Positions 27,241-36,242 of a DNA stretch of 64,000 nt are shown here, piece by piece. This DNA is from Rhizobium sp. ZPR4. GTDB lineage: Bacteria; Pseudomonadota; Alphaproteobacteria; Rhizobiales; Rhizobiaceae. Under the pieces are notes generated by a model that saw only the letters and a program-made list of their open reading frames with translations, was not told where the DNA came from and ran no database searches. The stretch lies in the NCBI RefSeq assembly GCF_040215725.1, contig NZ_CP157967.1:1736001-1800000 (forward strand), read 5' to 3'. The position numbers and the translations under genes were made by a program. Position 1 is the first letter of the stretch, and the number at the start of each line of letters is the position of its first letter.

Positions 27241-28290
27241 TTAGACCAGCGCTTCGATCGCCTTGCGAACGATCGTCTCGTCCATCTCGTGCAAGCCGAT
27301 CACCACAAGTCGGGTCGCACGGGCTTCACCCGGTGTCCAGGCGCGATCGAAATAGGTATCGATGCGGCTGCCGACAGCCTGCAGCTGCAGGCGCATGGGC
27401 TTACCGGGAACATCGACGAAGCCCTTGAGGCGCAGCACGTCATGCTCGGCGATCACGCCCTTCAACGCATCGACAAAGGCTGCAGAGTCGGCAATCGGGC
27501 CGAGTTCGACGACGAAGCTATCGAATTCGTCGTGGTCGTGCGGCGTGCCGTCCTCATGCTCCAGCTCGTGATGCGATTTGCGGTTGACGATATCGTCTTC
27601 CGTGCCGATGCCGAGACCGAGCAGAACTGCGGCCGGCACGTCGCCGTTCTTCGCTTCGATGATCGTCGGCTTGCGGGCGGTGCGCGAGGCAACCTCGGCG
27701 CGGACACGGCCAAGCCCGTCGTCGTCGATCAGATCGGTCTTGTTGAGCACGATCAGATCGGCGCAAGTCAGCTGATCCTCGAAAAGCTCCTCGATCGGGC
27801 TTTCGTGATCGAGCGAGTCGTCCTCGACACGGCGGGCTTCCACAGCGTCGTGATCGTCGGCGAAACGCCCGGCGGCAACGGCAGCGCTATCGACCACGGT
27901 GATGACGCCATCGACGGTGACGTGGGTGCGAATGTCGGGCCAGTTGAAGGCGGCGACCAGCGGCTGCGGCAGCGCAAGACCGGAGGTTTCGATTACGATA
28001 TGATCCGGACGCGCATCGCGCTCCAAAAGCTTCGTCATGGTCGGAATGAAATCGTCGGCGACGGTGCAGCAGATGCAGCCGTTGGTCAGCTCGATGATAT
28101 CGTCTTCGGTGCAGTTCTCCGCGCCGCAGCCCTTCAGCACGTCCCCGTCGACGCCGAGATCGCCGAACTCGTTGATGATCAAAGCGATCTTCTTGCCGCC
28201 GGCATTCTGCAGGAGGTTGCGGATCATCGTCGTCTTGCCGGCTCCCAGGAAGCCGGTGATGACGGTGGCGGGAATCTTTTCCTGGTTCAT
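27241..28290 (-). CDS. cobW: Cobalamin biosynthesis GTPase CobW
   Basis: G3E GTPase of 349 aa (start ATG 28290, AAGGG upstream; the frame also has a TTG at 28299). Walker A is [14 protein letters not shown], the CxCC metal motif is NGCICCTVADDFI, and a His/Asp-rich stretch (HHELEHEDGTPHDHDEFD) lies before the C-terminal domain. CobW is held to load cobalt for CobNST. It sits between cobP and cobN in the riboswitch-controlled operon, which separates it from the zinc-linked paralogue at 5257-6462. Confidence 0.94.
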   Translation of the reverse strand: MNQEKIPATVITGFLGAGKTTMIRNLLQNAGGKKIALIINEFGDLGVDGDVLKGCGAENCTEDDIIELTNGCICCTVADDFIPTMTKLLERDARPDHIVIETSGLALPQPLVAAFNWPDIRTHVTVDGVITVVDSAAVAAGRFADDHDAVEARRVEDDSLDHESPIEELFEDQLTCADLIVLNKTDLIDDDGLGRVRAEVASRTARKPTIIEAKNGDVPAAVLLGLGIGTEDDIVNRKSHHELEHEDGTPHDHDEFDSFVVELGPIADSAAFVDALKGVIAEHDVLRLKGFVDVPGKPMRLQLQAVGSRIDTYFDRAWTPGEARATRLVVIGLHEMDETIVRKAIEALV

Positions 28291-28295
28291 ATGGA

Positions 28296-28820
28296 TCAAC
28301 CCTTCATTTTCAGCGGCAGGCCCGCTGCGATAAAATAAACTTCGGCGCTCGCCGCCGCGACCATCTGGTGCAGGCGGCCGGCATGATCGCGAAATTCGCG
28401 CGCCATGCGATTTTCCGGCACGATGCCGAGACCAACTTCGTTGGATACGAAAACGAGCCGCGATCGTGCCCGTGGCAGAAATTCGGCGAGAGCGGCAAAC
28501 TCCGCCGCCATGTCACGCTCCGCCATCATCAGATTGGTGACCCAGAGCGTCAGGCAGTCGACAAGCACGGCTCGCCCCTCGGCGTCGATGGCGGCGAGCC
28601 GCGCGACGAGGTCGATCGGCTCCTCATGCGTCTGCCAGAGATCGCCGCGGTCGGCACGATGTTGTGTAATGCGTTCGCGCATCTCATCGTCCCACGCCTG
28701 ACCTGTCGCCACATAGTGACGCTCGAGGCCGGTATCCGAAACCAGAGATTCTGCGAATCTGGATTTGCCGGAACGCGCGCCACCGAGGACGAAAATGGCT
28801 CGGGAAATCGAAGACGACAT
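28296..28820 (-). CDS. cobP: Adenosylcobinamide kinase/guanylyltransferase CobP
   Basis: Bifunctional enzyme of 174 aa that phosphorylates adenosylcobinamide and activates it with GMP. P-loop [14 protein letters not shown], then [30 protein letters not shown] and the C-terminal [29 protein letters not shown] lies upstream of the ATG at 28820. First gene after the B12 riboswitch, 158 nt downstream of its 3' end. Confidence 0.95.
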   Translation of the reverse strand: MSSSISRAIFVLGGARSGKSRFAESLVSDTGLERHYVATGQAWDDEMRERITQHRADRGDLWQTHEEPIDLVARLAAIDAEGRAVLVDCLTLWVTNLMMAERDMAAEFAALAEFLPRARSRLVFVSNEVGLGIVPENRMAREFRDHAGRLHQMVAAASAEVYFIAAGLPLKMKG

Positions 28821-28978
28821 GCGCTACGCCCGCTCCCACAGAAAAACGAGGGTTGGCAGCACGCAGCTGAAACCGGAAAACGGGCGCCTACACGCCGAAA
28901 ACTCATCTTGTGCCACGACAACCTCCGTGCTGGCAGCGGAACTCTCGTCCCAGAACAGGCTCTGCGCCCGGCACGCAT

Positions 28979-29345
28979 GGCAGGTCTCCTGGCTCACGGA
29001 TAAGGCGCCGCGACGGGGGCAGACCGAAACCGGTCGCCCCCGATCGTGCGCCAGCGGGTCTTTCTCGCCTTCCCGGCAATCCATCATGAAAAGGCGGACG
29101 ATTCGTAGAATGAGAGGCGTCCAGCCCCGGTTGATCATGATGCCACGCCAGTGGCTTTTTCGATTTGCGCCTGCCCCGCCCCGTTCGCCCCATGCGAATC
29201 ATCGACGAAATAGACTTCAAACCGAACGAAAGACCCTGACCGCTCTACAGTCGCGGGGTCGGCTGTGATGAGGACGCCCGGATTGGGTCCGTCCCGTCAC
29301 ATTCCCTTTTCATCCCATGCGGCGGATCGCCGCTCAGGAACCATT
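28979..29345 (-). ncRNA. Cobalamin (adenosylcobalamin) riboswitch upstream of cobP
   Basis: On the minus strand the conserved elements appear in order: GGTTCC at the 5' end (near 29341), AAAAGGGAATGTGAC, then CAGCCGACCCCGCGACTGTA, AAGCCACTGG (the core B12-box element), CCGGGAAGGCG, and the closing GAGCCAGGAGACCTGCC ending near 28979. These are the hallmark blocks of cobalamin riboswitches. It should lower expression of cobP-cobW-cobN-cupin-cobO when adenosylcobalamin is ample. Borders are approximate. The promoter is expected between 29346 and the start of the divergent ClC gene. Confidence 0.9.
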
Positions 29346-29540
29346 CGTTATGCCGCAATGATTAGGCTTTCACTTAGTTCAAGTCAATCAAGGGCATGGA
29401 TGCGACCTTAGCCATCCTGATTGCGAAATCAGCTGAAAATTCCCATTAAGCCAGCGGTTTTTTTGCCGTATTTCTTTGATGTTAGAAGTTTATAGAGGGT
29501 AAGCCCTCATATTCGAGCAAAACCGTAACGTTCGCTTCCC

Positions 29541-31337
29541 ATGTTGCAGAAATTCCAACCGCGACGCCTCGGCGTCTTCTCGGCCCTATTCGATCTCGGT
29601 CGCTTCAGGGCATTGCTGCGCCGTGGCGAATTGGGCCTTGTTTTCGCCGGCGCGCTGGTGGGAATAGCGTCCGGCTGCGCCGTAACCGCGATGAGCTATA
29701 TCTCGCGCAAGCTTCACAGCCTCATCTACGGCATAACCGACTACGAACGCTTGAGTTCGGCGGCAATGGCGATTCCCGACAAATCGGTGTTGTTCATCGC
29801 CCCGATCGCTGGCGGAATCATCCTCGGCATACTGCTCTATATATTGTCGCGCACGCGCAAGAAGCCGATGGTCGACCCGATCGAAGCCAATGCGCTGCAT
29901 GGCGGCCGCATGTCGCTCACGGACAGCATCATCGTCGCGGTGCAGAACCTGATCTCGAACGGCTTTGGAGCCTCTGTCGGGCTTGAAGCAGGTTACACAC
30001 AGATCGCCGCCGGCATTGCCTCGAAATTCGGCTACAAGATGCAGATGCGGCGCGCCGATCTACGCATGCTCGTCGGCTGCGGCGCGGCCGGCGCTATCGC
30101 CGCCGCCTTCAATGCGCCGCTCACCGGCGCCTTCTACGCCTTCGAGTTGATCATCGGCAGCTATTCCATCCTCACGCTGACGCCCGTCGTCGTCTCAGCA
30201 CTGATTTCAACGATGATCGCAAGGCTGCTTGCGGGCGACGACTTCGCCATCGATATCGATCATTTCGGCGCGATCGTCCCGGCAGACTATCTTCCAGCCA
30301 TCCTGCTCGGCGCCTTCTGCGCCGGTATCGGCATCCTGATCATGCAGGGCGTCGCCTGGGTCGAAGAGCTGGCACGCAAGAGCTCCATCGCGCCGCCCTT
30401 CCGGCCCGCACTGGGCGGCCTGGTCGTCGGAACACTGGCGCTGATCTCGCCGCAGGTTCTTTCGGCCGGCCATGGCGCACTGCATCTCAATCTGTCTACG
30501 GACGTGACGCTGGGCGCCTTGGTGGGTCTATTCCTGCTGAAATCGCTCGCCTCGGCGATATCGATCGGCTCCGGTTTCAGAGGTGGACTGTTCTTCGCCT
30601 CGCTGTTCATGGGCGCGCTGCTCGGCAAGATCTTCGCCTATTGCGCCCCCTATTTCGATCATGCGACGCTGACGCCGGTCGTCTATGCCGTGGTCGGCAT
30701 GAGCTCGCTTGCCGTTGCAATCATCGGCGGGCCGCTGACAATGACCTTCCTGGCGCTTGAAATCACTGGGGACTTTCCGATCACCGCCCTGGTTCTGGCC
30801 GCCGTCATCACCTCGTCGCTGGTAGTGCGCACCACCTTCGGCTACTCCTTCGCCACATGGCGCTTCCATCTGCGCGGCGAAAGCATCCGCAGCGCCCACG
30901 ACGTCGGCTGGATCCGCAATCTGACCGTCGCCCGAATGATGCGCCCCGATGTTCATACGGGCAGCATCGACATGAGCATCGAGGAATTCCGCAGGAATTT
31001 CCCGATCGGCTCGGCCCAGCGCGTCATCCTGATCGACAAGAACGAGAAATATTCCGGAATGGTTCTCGTGCCCGATATCTATGCGAGCCCGATCGAAAAG
31101 GACGACGAGGAACACGGGCTCGCCGATTTCATCCAGCTCCGCAACGAGTTCCTGCAGCCGCAGATGAACGCCAAGCAGGCCGCCGCCATGTTCGACCAGA
31201 CCAAGAGTGAAGCGCTCGTCGTGGTCAACGACCTGATCGAACGCAAGGTCATCGGCCTGCTGACGGAGAGCTACACGCTGCGTCGCTACAGTGAAGAACT
31301 CGACCGCCGCCGCCGCGAAGTGTCGGGCGAACTCTAG
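29541..31337 (+). CDS. ClC-family chloride channel/antiporter with C-terminal CBS pair
   Basis: Membrane protein of 598 aa. About ten helices cover residues 30-440. The ClC motif corresponding to GREGP is GLEAGYTQIA, keeping the gating Glu; FNAPLTGAFYAFE and SGFRGGLFFASLFMGALLG are the other pore segments. A CBS pair occupies residues about 465-590 (RMMRPDVHTGSIDMS, VILIDKNEKYSGMV, QTKSEALVVVNDL). It moves chloride or other anions, perhaps coupled to protons. Divergent from the B12-riboswitch operon and convergent with cobQ. Confidence 0.93.
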   Translation: MLQKFQPRRLGVFSALFDLGRFRALLRRGELGLVFAGALVGIASGCAVTAMSYISRKLHSLIYGITDYERLSSAAMAIPDKSVLFIAPIAGGIILGILLYILSRTRKKPMVDPIEANALHGGRMSLTDSIIVAVQNLISNGFGASVGLEAGYTQIAAGIASKFGYKMQMRRADLRMLVGCGAAGAIAAAFNAPLTGAFYAFELIIGSYSILTLTPVVVSALISTMIARLLAGDDFAIDIDHFGAIVPADYLPAILLGAFCAGIGILIMQGVAWVEELARKSSIAPPFRPALGGLVVGTLALISPQVLSAGHGALHLNLSTDVTLGALVGLFLLKSLASAISIGSGFRGGLFFASLFMGALLGKIFAYCAPYFDHATLTPVVYAVVGMSSLAVAIIGGPLTMTFLALEITGDFPITALVLAAVITSSLVVRTTFGYSFATWRFHLRGESIRSAHDVGWIRNLTVARMMRPDVHTGSIDMSIEEFRRNFPIGSAQRVILIDKNEKYSGMVLVPDIYASPIEKDDEEHGLADFIQLRNEFLQPQMNAKQAAAMFDQTKSEALVVVNDLIERKVIGLLTESYTLRRYSEELDRRRREVSGEL

Positions 31338-31343
31338 GGCAAC

Positions 31344-31415
31344 GCCAGGAAAAGTCCGCGGCGGTTTTCCGTCCGGAATTGCGAGGAAACAAAGAGCGGA
31401 AGCGGTTCAGGAATT
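31344..31415. repeat. Possible dispersed intergenic repeat
   Basis: The gap between the ClC gene and cobQ contains GGCGGTTTTCCGTCCGGAAT and AAACAAAGAGCGGAAGCGGTT. This pattern resembles, from memory, a short repeat seen at many rhizobial intergenic sites. Only one copy is present in this window, so it cannot be confirmed here. Confidence 0.35.
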
Positions 31416-31434
31416 CTGCGAAAAGCTAACCGTT

Positions 31435-32889
31435 CTAGCCCACAAGGCTGTCGAGCCAGGCGGGATCGAGTACGTCTTCCAGTTCCCTCGCAATGTCGTC
31501 CAGCGCCGCATCGACGCTGGCGCGATAATCCATCCGCTCGCCGGCCAGGCCGAAGCTCTCCAGCAGCCTCGCCCGATAGGCATCGCTGCCGAAGAGGCCA
31601 TGAAGATACGTGCCCATGACGCGGCCGTCCGGCGATATCGCCCCATCGGGCCGACCGTCGATGACAGTCGAGGGTCGGTCGCAATCGGCGCCGCGCGTCA
31701 CGCCGAGATGAATTTCATAGCCCGATAGCGGAACGTCATATTCTTTCGAGACAGCGAGGCTGTTGCGCACCGTCTTCTCCGGCGCCATTTCCGTCTCGAT
31801 ATCCAATAGGCCCAATCCCGGTGTCTCGGTGACCGATCCCTCAATGCCGAGCGGGTCATAGACTGTATGGCCAAGCATCTGATAGCCACCGCAAATGCCG
31901 ATGACGCGACCGCCGCGGCGCATATGCGTGGCGATATCGCGATCCCATCCCTGCTCGCGCAGATCGAGGAGGTCACCGATCGTGGACTTGGAGCCAGGCA
32001 GCACCACAAGTCCCGCGTCGGCAGGCAGATGCTCGCCAGGCCTTACAAAGACGAGATCGACATCGGGCTCGGCCCGCAGCGGGTCGAGATCGTCGAAATT
32101 GGCGATGCGCGACAGCACGGGCACGGCGATCTTCAACGCGCCGGAGGAGCCGCGGGCAAGCCGCTCCAGCACGACGGAATCCTCGGCCGGCAGACGCGCC
32201 GCCGCCTTCAGCCACGGCACGATGCCATGACACTGCCAGCCCGTGAAGCCGCCAATCGCCTCTATGCCCTCACCGAACAGCGAGACATCGCCACGAAACT
32301 TGTTGATCAGATAGCCGCGGATCATCCGCCGGTCTTCCTCCGGCAGAATATGATATGTGCCGACCAGCGACGCGATCACGCCGCCACGGTCTATATCGCC
32401 GACGAGCACCACCGGAACATTGGCGCGTGTCGCAAAGCCCATATTGGCGATATCGCCGCGTCGTAGATTGATCTCGGCAGGCGAACCCGCTCCCTCGACC
32501 ATGACGAGATCGGTTCCCGCCCGCATAGTGGCGAAGCTTTCGAGTACCGCACCAAGCAGCTGTGGCTTGAGCGCTTGATAGTCCCTGCCCTTGGCATGAC
32601 CCCAGACCTTACCCTGCACGATGATCTGGCTGCCGGTTTCCGATTGCGGCTTCAACAGCACCGGATTCATGTGAACGGATGAGGGAACGCGCGCTGCCAG
32701 CGACTGCAGCCACTGCGCCCGTCCGATCTCGCCGCCATCTTCGGCAACGGCGGCATTGTTCGACATGTTCTGTGGCTTGAATGGGCGCACTCTCACGCCC
32801 TTGTTTGCGAACAGCCGGCACAGTCCCGCGACCAATACCGTTTTTCCGACATCGGAGCCGGTTCCCTGCAGCATGATCGCTCTTGTCAT
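31435..32889 (-). CDS. cobQ: Cobyric acid synthase CobQ
   Basis: Glutamine-dependent amidotransferase of 484 aa that amidates side chains b, d, e and g. N-terminal LQGTGSDVGKTVLVAGL and RPFKPQNMSNNA bind ATP and substrate; DRGGVIASLVGTYHIL follows. The glutaminase domain shows VVLPGSKSTIGDL, the Cys of IGICGGYQMLG and GYEIHLGVT. It stands apart from the other cob operons, starting about 230 bp from a small gene transcribed the other way. No riboswitch motif was seen upstream. Confidence 0.95.
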   Translation of the reverse strand: MTRAIMLQGTGSDVGKTVLVAGLCRLFANKGVRVRPFKPQNMSNNAAVAEDGGEIGRAQWLQSLAARVPSSVHMNPVLLKPQSETGSQIIVQGKVWGHAKGRDYQALKPQLLGAVLESFATMRAGTDLVMVEGAGSPAEINLRRGDIANMGFATRANVPVVLVGDIDRGGVIASLVGTYHILPEEDRRMIRGYLINKFRGDVSLFGEGIEAIGGFTGWQCHGIVPWLKAAARLPAEDSVVLERLARGSSGALKIAVPVLSRIANFDDLDPLRAEPDVDLVFVRPGEHLPADAGLVVLPGSKSTIGDLLDLREQGWDRDIATHMRRGGRVIGICGGYQMLGHTVYDPLGIEGSVTETPGLGLLDIETEMAPEKTVRNSLAVSKEYDVPLSGYEIHLGVTRGADCDRPSTVIDGRPDGAISPDGRVMGTYLHGLFGSDAYRARLLESFGLAGERMDYRASVDAALDDIARELEDVLDPAWLDSLVG

Positions 32890-33124
32890 TCCCCACCACC
32901 TCGATACGCCACAGCCACTGAAAACGCTAGATTCCGCCTTGATTCTGCCGCGATTTCCAGCCGCCGGAAAGAGCGATCACGATACAAAAATACATCACCT
33001 TCAAACATGCTCTGTTTGCGACATCGGATGACGATTTCATCCATTGTGAGTTATCCGGAAGAGGATTATCTCCATCGCGAAATCACACAACGCAACCGGC
33101 CGGTCCGGGTCGGAGGATACCCCA

Positions 33125-33268
33125 ATGCTCTTCATCTTCAACAGACAGAATTCCATTCAGATCGCTTGGAATGGCAAGCTTCCGGCCCACCGCCCGGAGA
33201 GCCGCCTGCAGCAGCTAGACACGCGCTTCGGCACGATCGGCTTCATCCGCACGTATAATGTCGGCTGA
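33125..33268 (+). CDS. Small protein of 47 aa, unknown function
   Basis: Short frame starting MLFIFNRQNSIQIAWNGKLP, with GGAGG nine bases before the ATG. A rho-independent terminator follows at 33301-33336, which together suggest a real transcription unit. The peptide is basic and amphipathic with no signal peptide and no Cys. No family recognised. Confidence 0.5.
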   Translation: MLFIFNRQNSIQIAWNGKLPAHRPESRLQQLDTRFGTIGFIRTYNVG

Positions 33269-33300
33269 TACCGCGTCAAGCCGCCAGCCCCATACATGAG

Positions 33301-33336
33301 AAGCCGCCATGCGACAGCATCGGCGGCTTTATTTTT
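33301..33336 (+). terminator. Rho-independent terminator
   Basis: Stem AAGCCGCCATGC / GCATCGGCGGCTT (one bulged C) with loop GACA, followed by TATTTTT. It ends the transcript of the 47-aa gene. Confidence 0.8.
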
Positions 33337-34083
33337 GATCATTGTCGGGATCAGAATGGGTTGCCGCTTCCCGCACATCAAACTGTCTCAAAACGGCATC
33401 CTCTAAAGCGCGAAAACCGCGCGATCCGGAGATCAACGCGGTTTGCCAAAAACGCCGGCTTCCCTGCACAAACACCGCAAGGTTCGCTTTCCCCGGTACG
33501 CAATACCTGATCCAGGGAAGCAGCGGTATGTCCCCCGCCACGCATCGATTGATAAACCGACATCGTTACCGGAGGGTTATTAAGTGCTTAAATTAGAGTG
33601 AATCCGAAAATTTTTTGAAAATTTTCCCCTTTGCGTTGAGAAATCGCAAACGACGCAAATGGGATACAAAACGTCTTTCAGGGACGCGATATTCGAACGG
33701 TATTTAAATCCGTCTTGGCGGCAAAGCTTCACGGAAGCCATGCAATGCCTGTTTTGCAGCCGTGAATAGCAGAAAACAGGCTAATTCAGGCGCTTAATTG
33801 AGCTTCTCCAAGAGGCACGATAACTGCAGTTGGCCGACGGGCTGTTGATTTCTTCTTTCAAATCCTTACGCTGCCCTTTGTCGATGCAAAGAATGCCCGG
33901 CCGCGACAGAGTTCCGCGGTCGCAAAAAGACCAAATGCACGACGGCAGCAGAGGGGACCGTACGGGCGTCGTCAGCGGCGTATGAACGGTTGTAATTGAA
34001 CCGCGCTGACAGGGGATCGACAGAAATCGAACGCGTTTGGAGTCGATTTCCGCAACGTAACGAAAAATTGGGAGACGATATCA
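33337..34083. other. Long intergenic region before the betaine-type ABC transporter
   Basis: About 750 bp with no gene I can support. It contains an inverted repeat AAAACCGCG / CGCGGTTTG at about 33414-33446, an AT-rich stretch with GAAAATTTT repeated at about 33607-33627, and at the end the upstream region of the substrate-binding protein gene. GGGAGACG lies just before the ATG at 34084. The length suggests complex regulation or a small RNA, but no specific element was recognised. Confidence 0.5.
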
Positions 34084-35082
34084 ATGAAGAAGCTTCTCGC
34101 TTCAGCCATTTTTGCATTCGGCGCCTATGCTTTGGCTGGCTCGGCGCACGCCGCGGATTGCGGCAGCGTATCCATCGCTGAAATGAACTGGGCATCGGCA
34201 GGTGTTGCCGCCCAGGTCGACAAGATCATCCTGCAAAACGGCTACGGCTGTAACGTCACTCTGGTGACCGGCGACACGCAGCCGACCTTTACCTCCATGG
34301 ACGAAAAGGGCCAGCCTGACGTCGCGCCCGAGCTTTGGGTCAATGCCGTGCGCACCGCGCTCGACAAGGCCGTATCCGAAGGCCGTTTGATCGAGGCGGC
34401 ACCGCTCTTGAGCGATGGCGGTGTCGAAGGCTGGTGGATTCCGAAATTCCTCGCCGATGCCCATCCGGATATCAAGACCGTTCAGGACGCGCTGAAGCAT
34501 CCGGAACTCTTCCCTGCCCCGGAAGATTCTTCCAAGGGCGCGGTATATAACTGCCCGGCCGGCTGGAACTGCCAGATTTCGACCGCCAATCTCTACAAGG
34601 CCCTCGGCGCCGACAAGCTCGGCTTCACGCTGGTCGACACGGGTTCTGCCGCAGGTCTCGATGGCTCGATCGCCAACGCCTTCGAAAAGAAGACCGGCTG
34701 GCTCGGCTACTATTGGGCACCGACCGCCATCCTCGGCAAGTACGACATGGTGCGCCTGAGCTTCAACGTGCCGCACGACAAGAAGGAATGGGACGCCTGC
34801 ACCGCGATCCAGGACTGCGCCAATCCGAAGGTGAACTCCTATCCGGTTTCGGATGTCTATACCGTCGTGACCAAGGACTTTGCGGCAAAGGCCGGCATTG
34901 CGATGGACTATATGAAGACCCGCAAGTGGGATAACGCCACCGTCGGCAAGGTTCTCGCCTGGATGACCGACAATCAGGGTACCAACGAGGACGGCGCCAA
35001 GTATTTCCTCAAGACCTACCCCGACATGTGGACCAAGTGGGTTGCTCCGGACGTTGCCACCAAGGTCAAGGCTTCGCTCTAA
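34084..35082 (+). CDS. Glycine betaine/choline-type ABC transporter substrate-binding protein
   Basis: Periplasmic OpuAC-family binding protein of 332 aa. Signal peptide MKKLLASAIFAFGAYALAGS, cleavage after AHA (about residue 23). Family marks are SIAEMNWASAGVAAQVDKII, DVAPELWVN, GWWIPKFLA and GWLGYYWAPTAILGKYDMV; aromatic residues of these segments normally form the cage for a quaternary ammonium group. Four Cys (in YNCPAGWNC, and ACTAIQDCA) may form disulfides. The ligand could be glycine betaine, choline, proline betaine, carnitine or DMSP. First gene of the transporter operon. Confidence 0.88.
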   Translation: MKKLLASAIFAFGAYALAGSAHAADCGSVSIAEMNWASAGVAAQVDKIILQNGYGCNVTLVTGDTQPTFTSMDEKGQPDVAPELWVNAVRTALDKAVSEGRLIEAAPLLSDGGVEGWWIPKFLADAHPDIKTVQDALKHPELFPAPEDSSKGAVYNCPAGWNCQISTANLYKALGADKLGFTLVDTGSAAGLDGSIANAFEKKTGWLGYYWAPTAILGKYDMVRLSFNVPHDKKEWDACTAIQDCANPKVNSYPVSDVYTVVTKDFAAKAGIAMDYMKTRKWDNATVGKVLAWMTDNQGTNEDGAKYFLKTYPDMWTKWVAPDVATKVKASL

Positions 35083-35094
35083 TCCATGCTGCAG

Positions 35095-35126
35095 AATCGG
35101 CGGCAGGCGCATGCCTGCCGCCGATT
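35095..35126 (+). other. Intercistronic hairpin after the substrate-binding protein gene
   Basis: Perfect 14-bp stem AATCGGCGGCAGGC / GCCTGCCGCCGATT with loop GCAT, 12 bp past the stop and about 200 bp before the permease start. There is no T-run. Such hairpins commonly keep the binding-protein mRNA more abundant than the membrane parts. Confidence 0.7.
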
Positions 35127-35330
35127 TCACATTCGCGCGCCACAACCGGTATGACGCTCATACCGACAGAGCGACATGGCGCAAGGTCGCAACGAGTGCA
35201 GATTGATGGCGGCGAATGTAGTAAGAATTCAGGGGCAGCCTGAAGAACCGGTCGCAGCGCTGCAAAGCCATCCGCAAGTGAAGGCCACACGGGCGGAGCG
35301 GGACAGAACCGGACTAAGAAGGGGAAATAC

Positions 35331-36242
35331 ATGGCTATTCAGTGTACGATCCTGCCGAATGTGCTCTGCAACTTTCCGGCAATAGACGAGTCGATCATAC
35401 GTCTCGCACGCAAGAACATCGATGATGGTTTCAGGGCGTCCGTGCGCGCCTACGGCAATCTCATTGACGCCATCGTCCAACCGCTGCAATGGTTTCTGAA
35501 CTATCTCGAATGGGTTTTCACCAACACGCCGTGGTTCATCATACTCATCGCTATGATGCTCGTCGTCTATGCCGCCAGCCGCAATCTGAAGATTGTCGCC
35601 GGCACTGCGATCTCCATGATCCTCATCGGCGTCTTCGGCCTCTGGACCGACACGATGGTCACGCTTGCCATGGTGACAGTCTGTACGCTCATCGCCATCG
35701 TCATCGGCCTGCCGATCGGCATCCTGATGGCGCGCTCTGACCGGCTGCAGTCGATCGTCAACCCGATCCTCGACGTCATGCAGACCATGCCGAGCTTCGT
35801 CTATCTCATTCCCGTCGTCGTCATCTTCGGCATCGGCAAGGTGCCGGGCCTCATCGCCGTCGTCATCTATGCCGTCCCACCGATGATCCGCCTGACCAAT
35901 CTCGGCATCCGCCTGGTGGATAAGGAGGTGCTGGAAGCCGCCGACGCCTTTGGTTCGTCGCATCGCCAGAAATTGTTCAACGTGCAGATCCCGCTTGCGC
36001 TGCCCACCATCATGGCCGGCATCAACCAAACCATCATGATGTCGCTCGCCATGGTGGTCGTCGCCTCGATGGTCGGCGTCGGCGGGCTCGGCAAGAACAC
36101 GCTGCAGGCGATCAACAACCAGTTCTTCACCGTCGGCTTCCTCAACGGTTTTGCTCTGGTCGCCATCGCCATCATTTTCGACCGCACGAGCCAAGCCTAT
36201 GGCAGACGGCTCCAGAAGCACTCGGAGGTCATTCATGGCTAG
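35331..36242 (+). CDS. ABC transporter permease, ProW/OpuAB type
   Basis: Inner-membrane permease of 303 aa, with AGAAGGGGAAAT before the ATG. An N-terminal region of about 60 residues precedes the membrane domain (NTPWFIILIAMMLVVYAASR, TLAMVTVCTLIAIVIGLPIG). The EAA-loop region EVLEAADAFGSSHRQKLFNV contacts the ATPase. Six or so membrane helices are visible. It overlaps the ATPase gene by 8 bp. Confidence 0.92.
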   Translation: MAIQCTILPNVLCNFPAIDESIIRLARKNIDDGFRASVRAYGNLIDAIVQPLQWFLNYLEWVFTNTPWFIILIAMMLVVYAASRNLKIVAGTAISMILIGVFGLWTDTMVTLAMVTVCTLIAIVIGLPIGILMARSDRLQSIVNPILDVMQTMPSFVYLIPVVVIFGIGKVPGLIAVVIYAVPPMIRLTNLGIRLVDKEVLEAADAFGSSHRQKLFNVQIPLALPTIMAGINQTIMMSLAMVVVASMVGVGGLGKNTLQAINNQFFTVGFLNGFALVAIAIIFDRTSQAYGRRLQKHSEVIHG

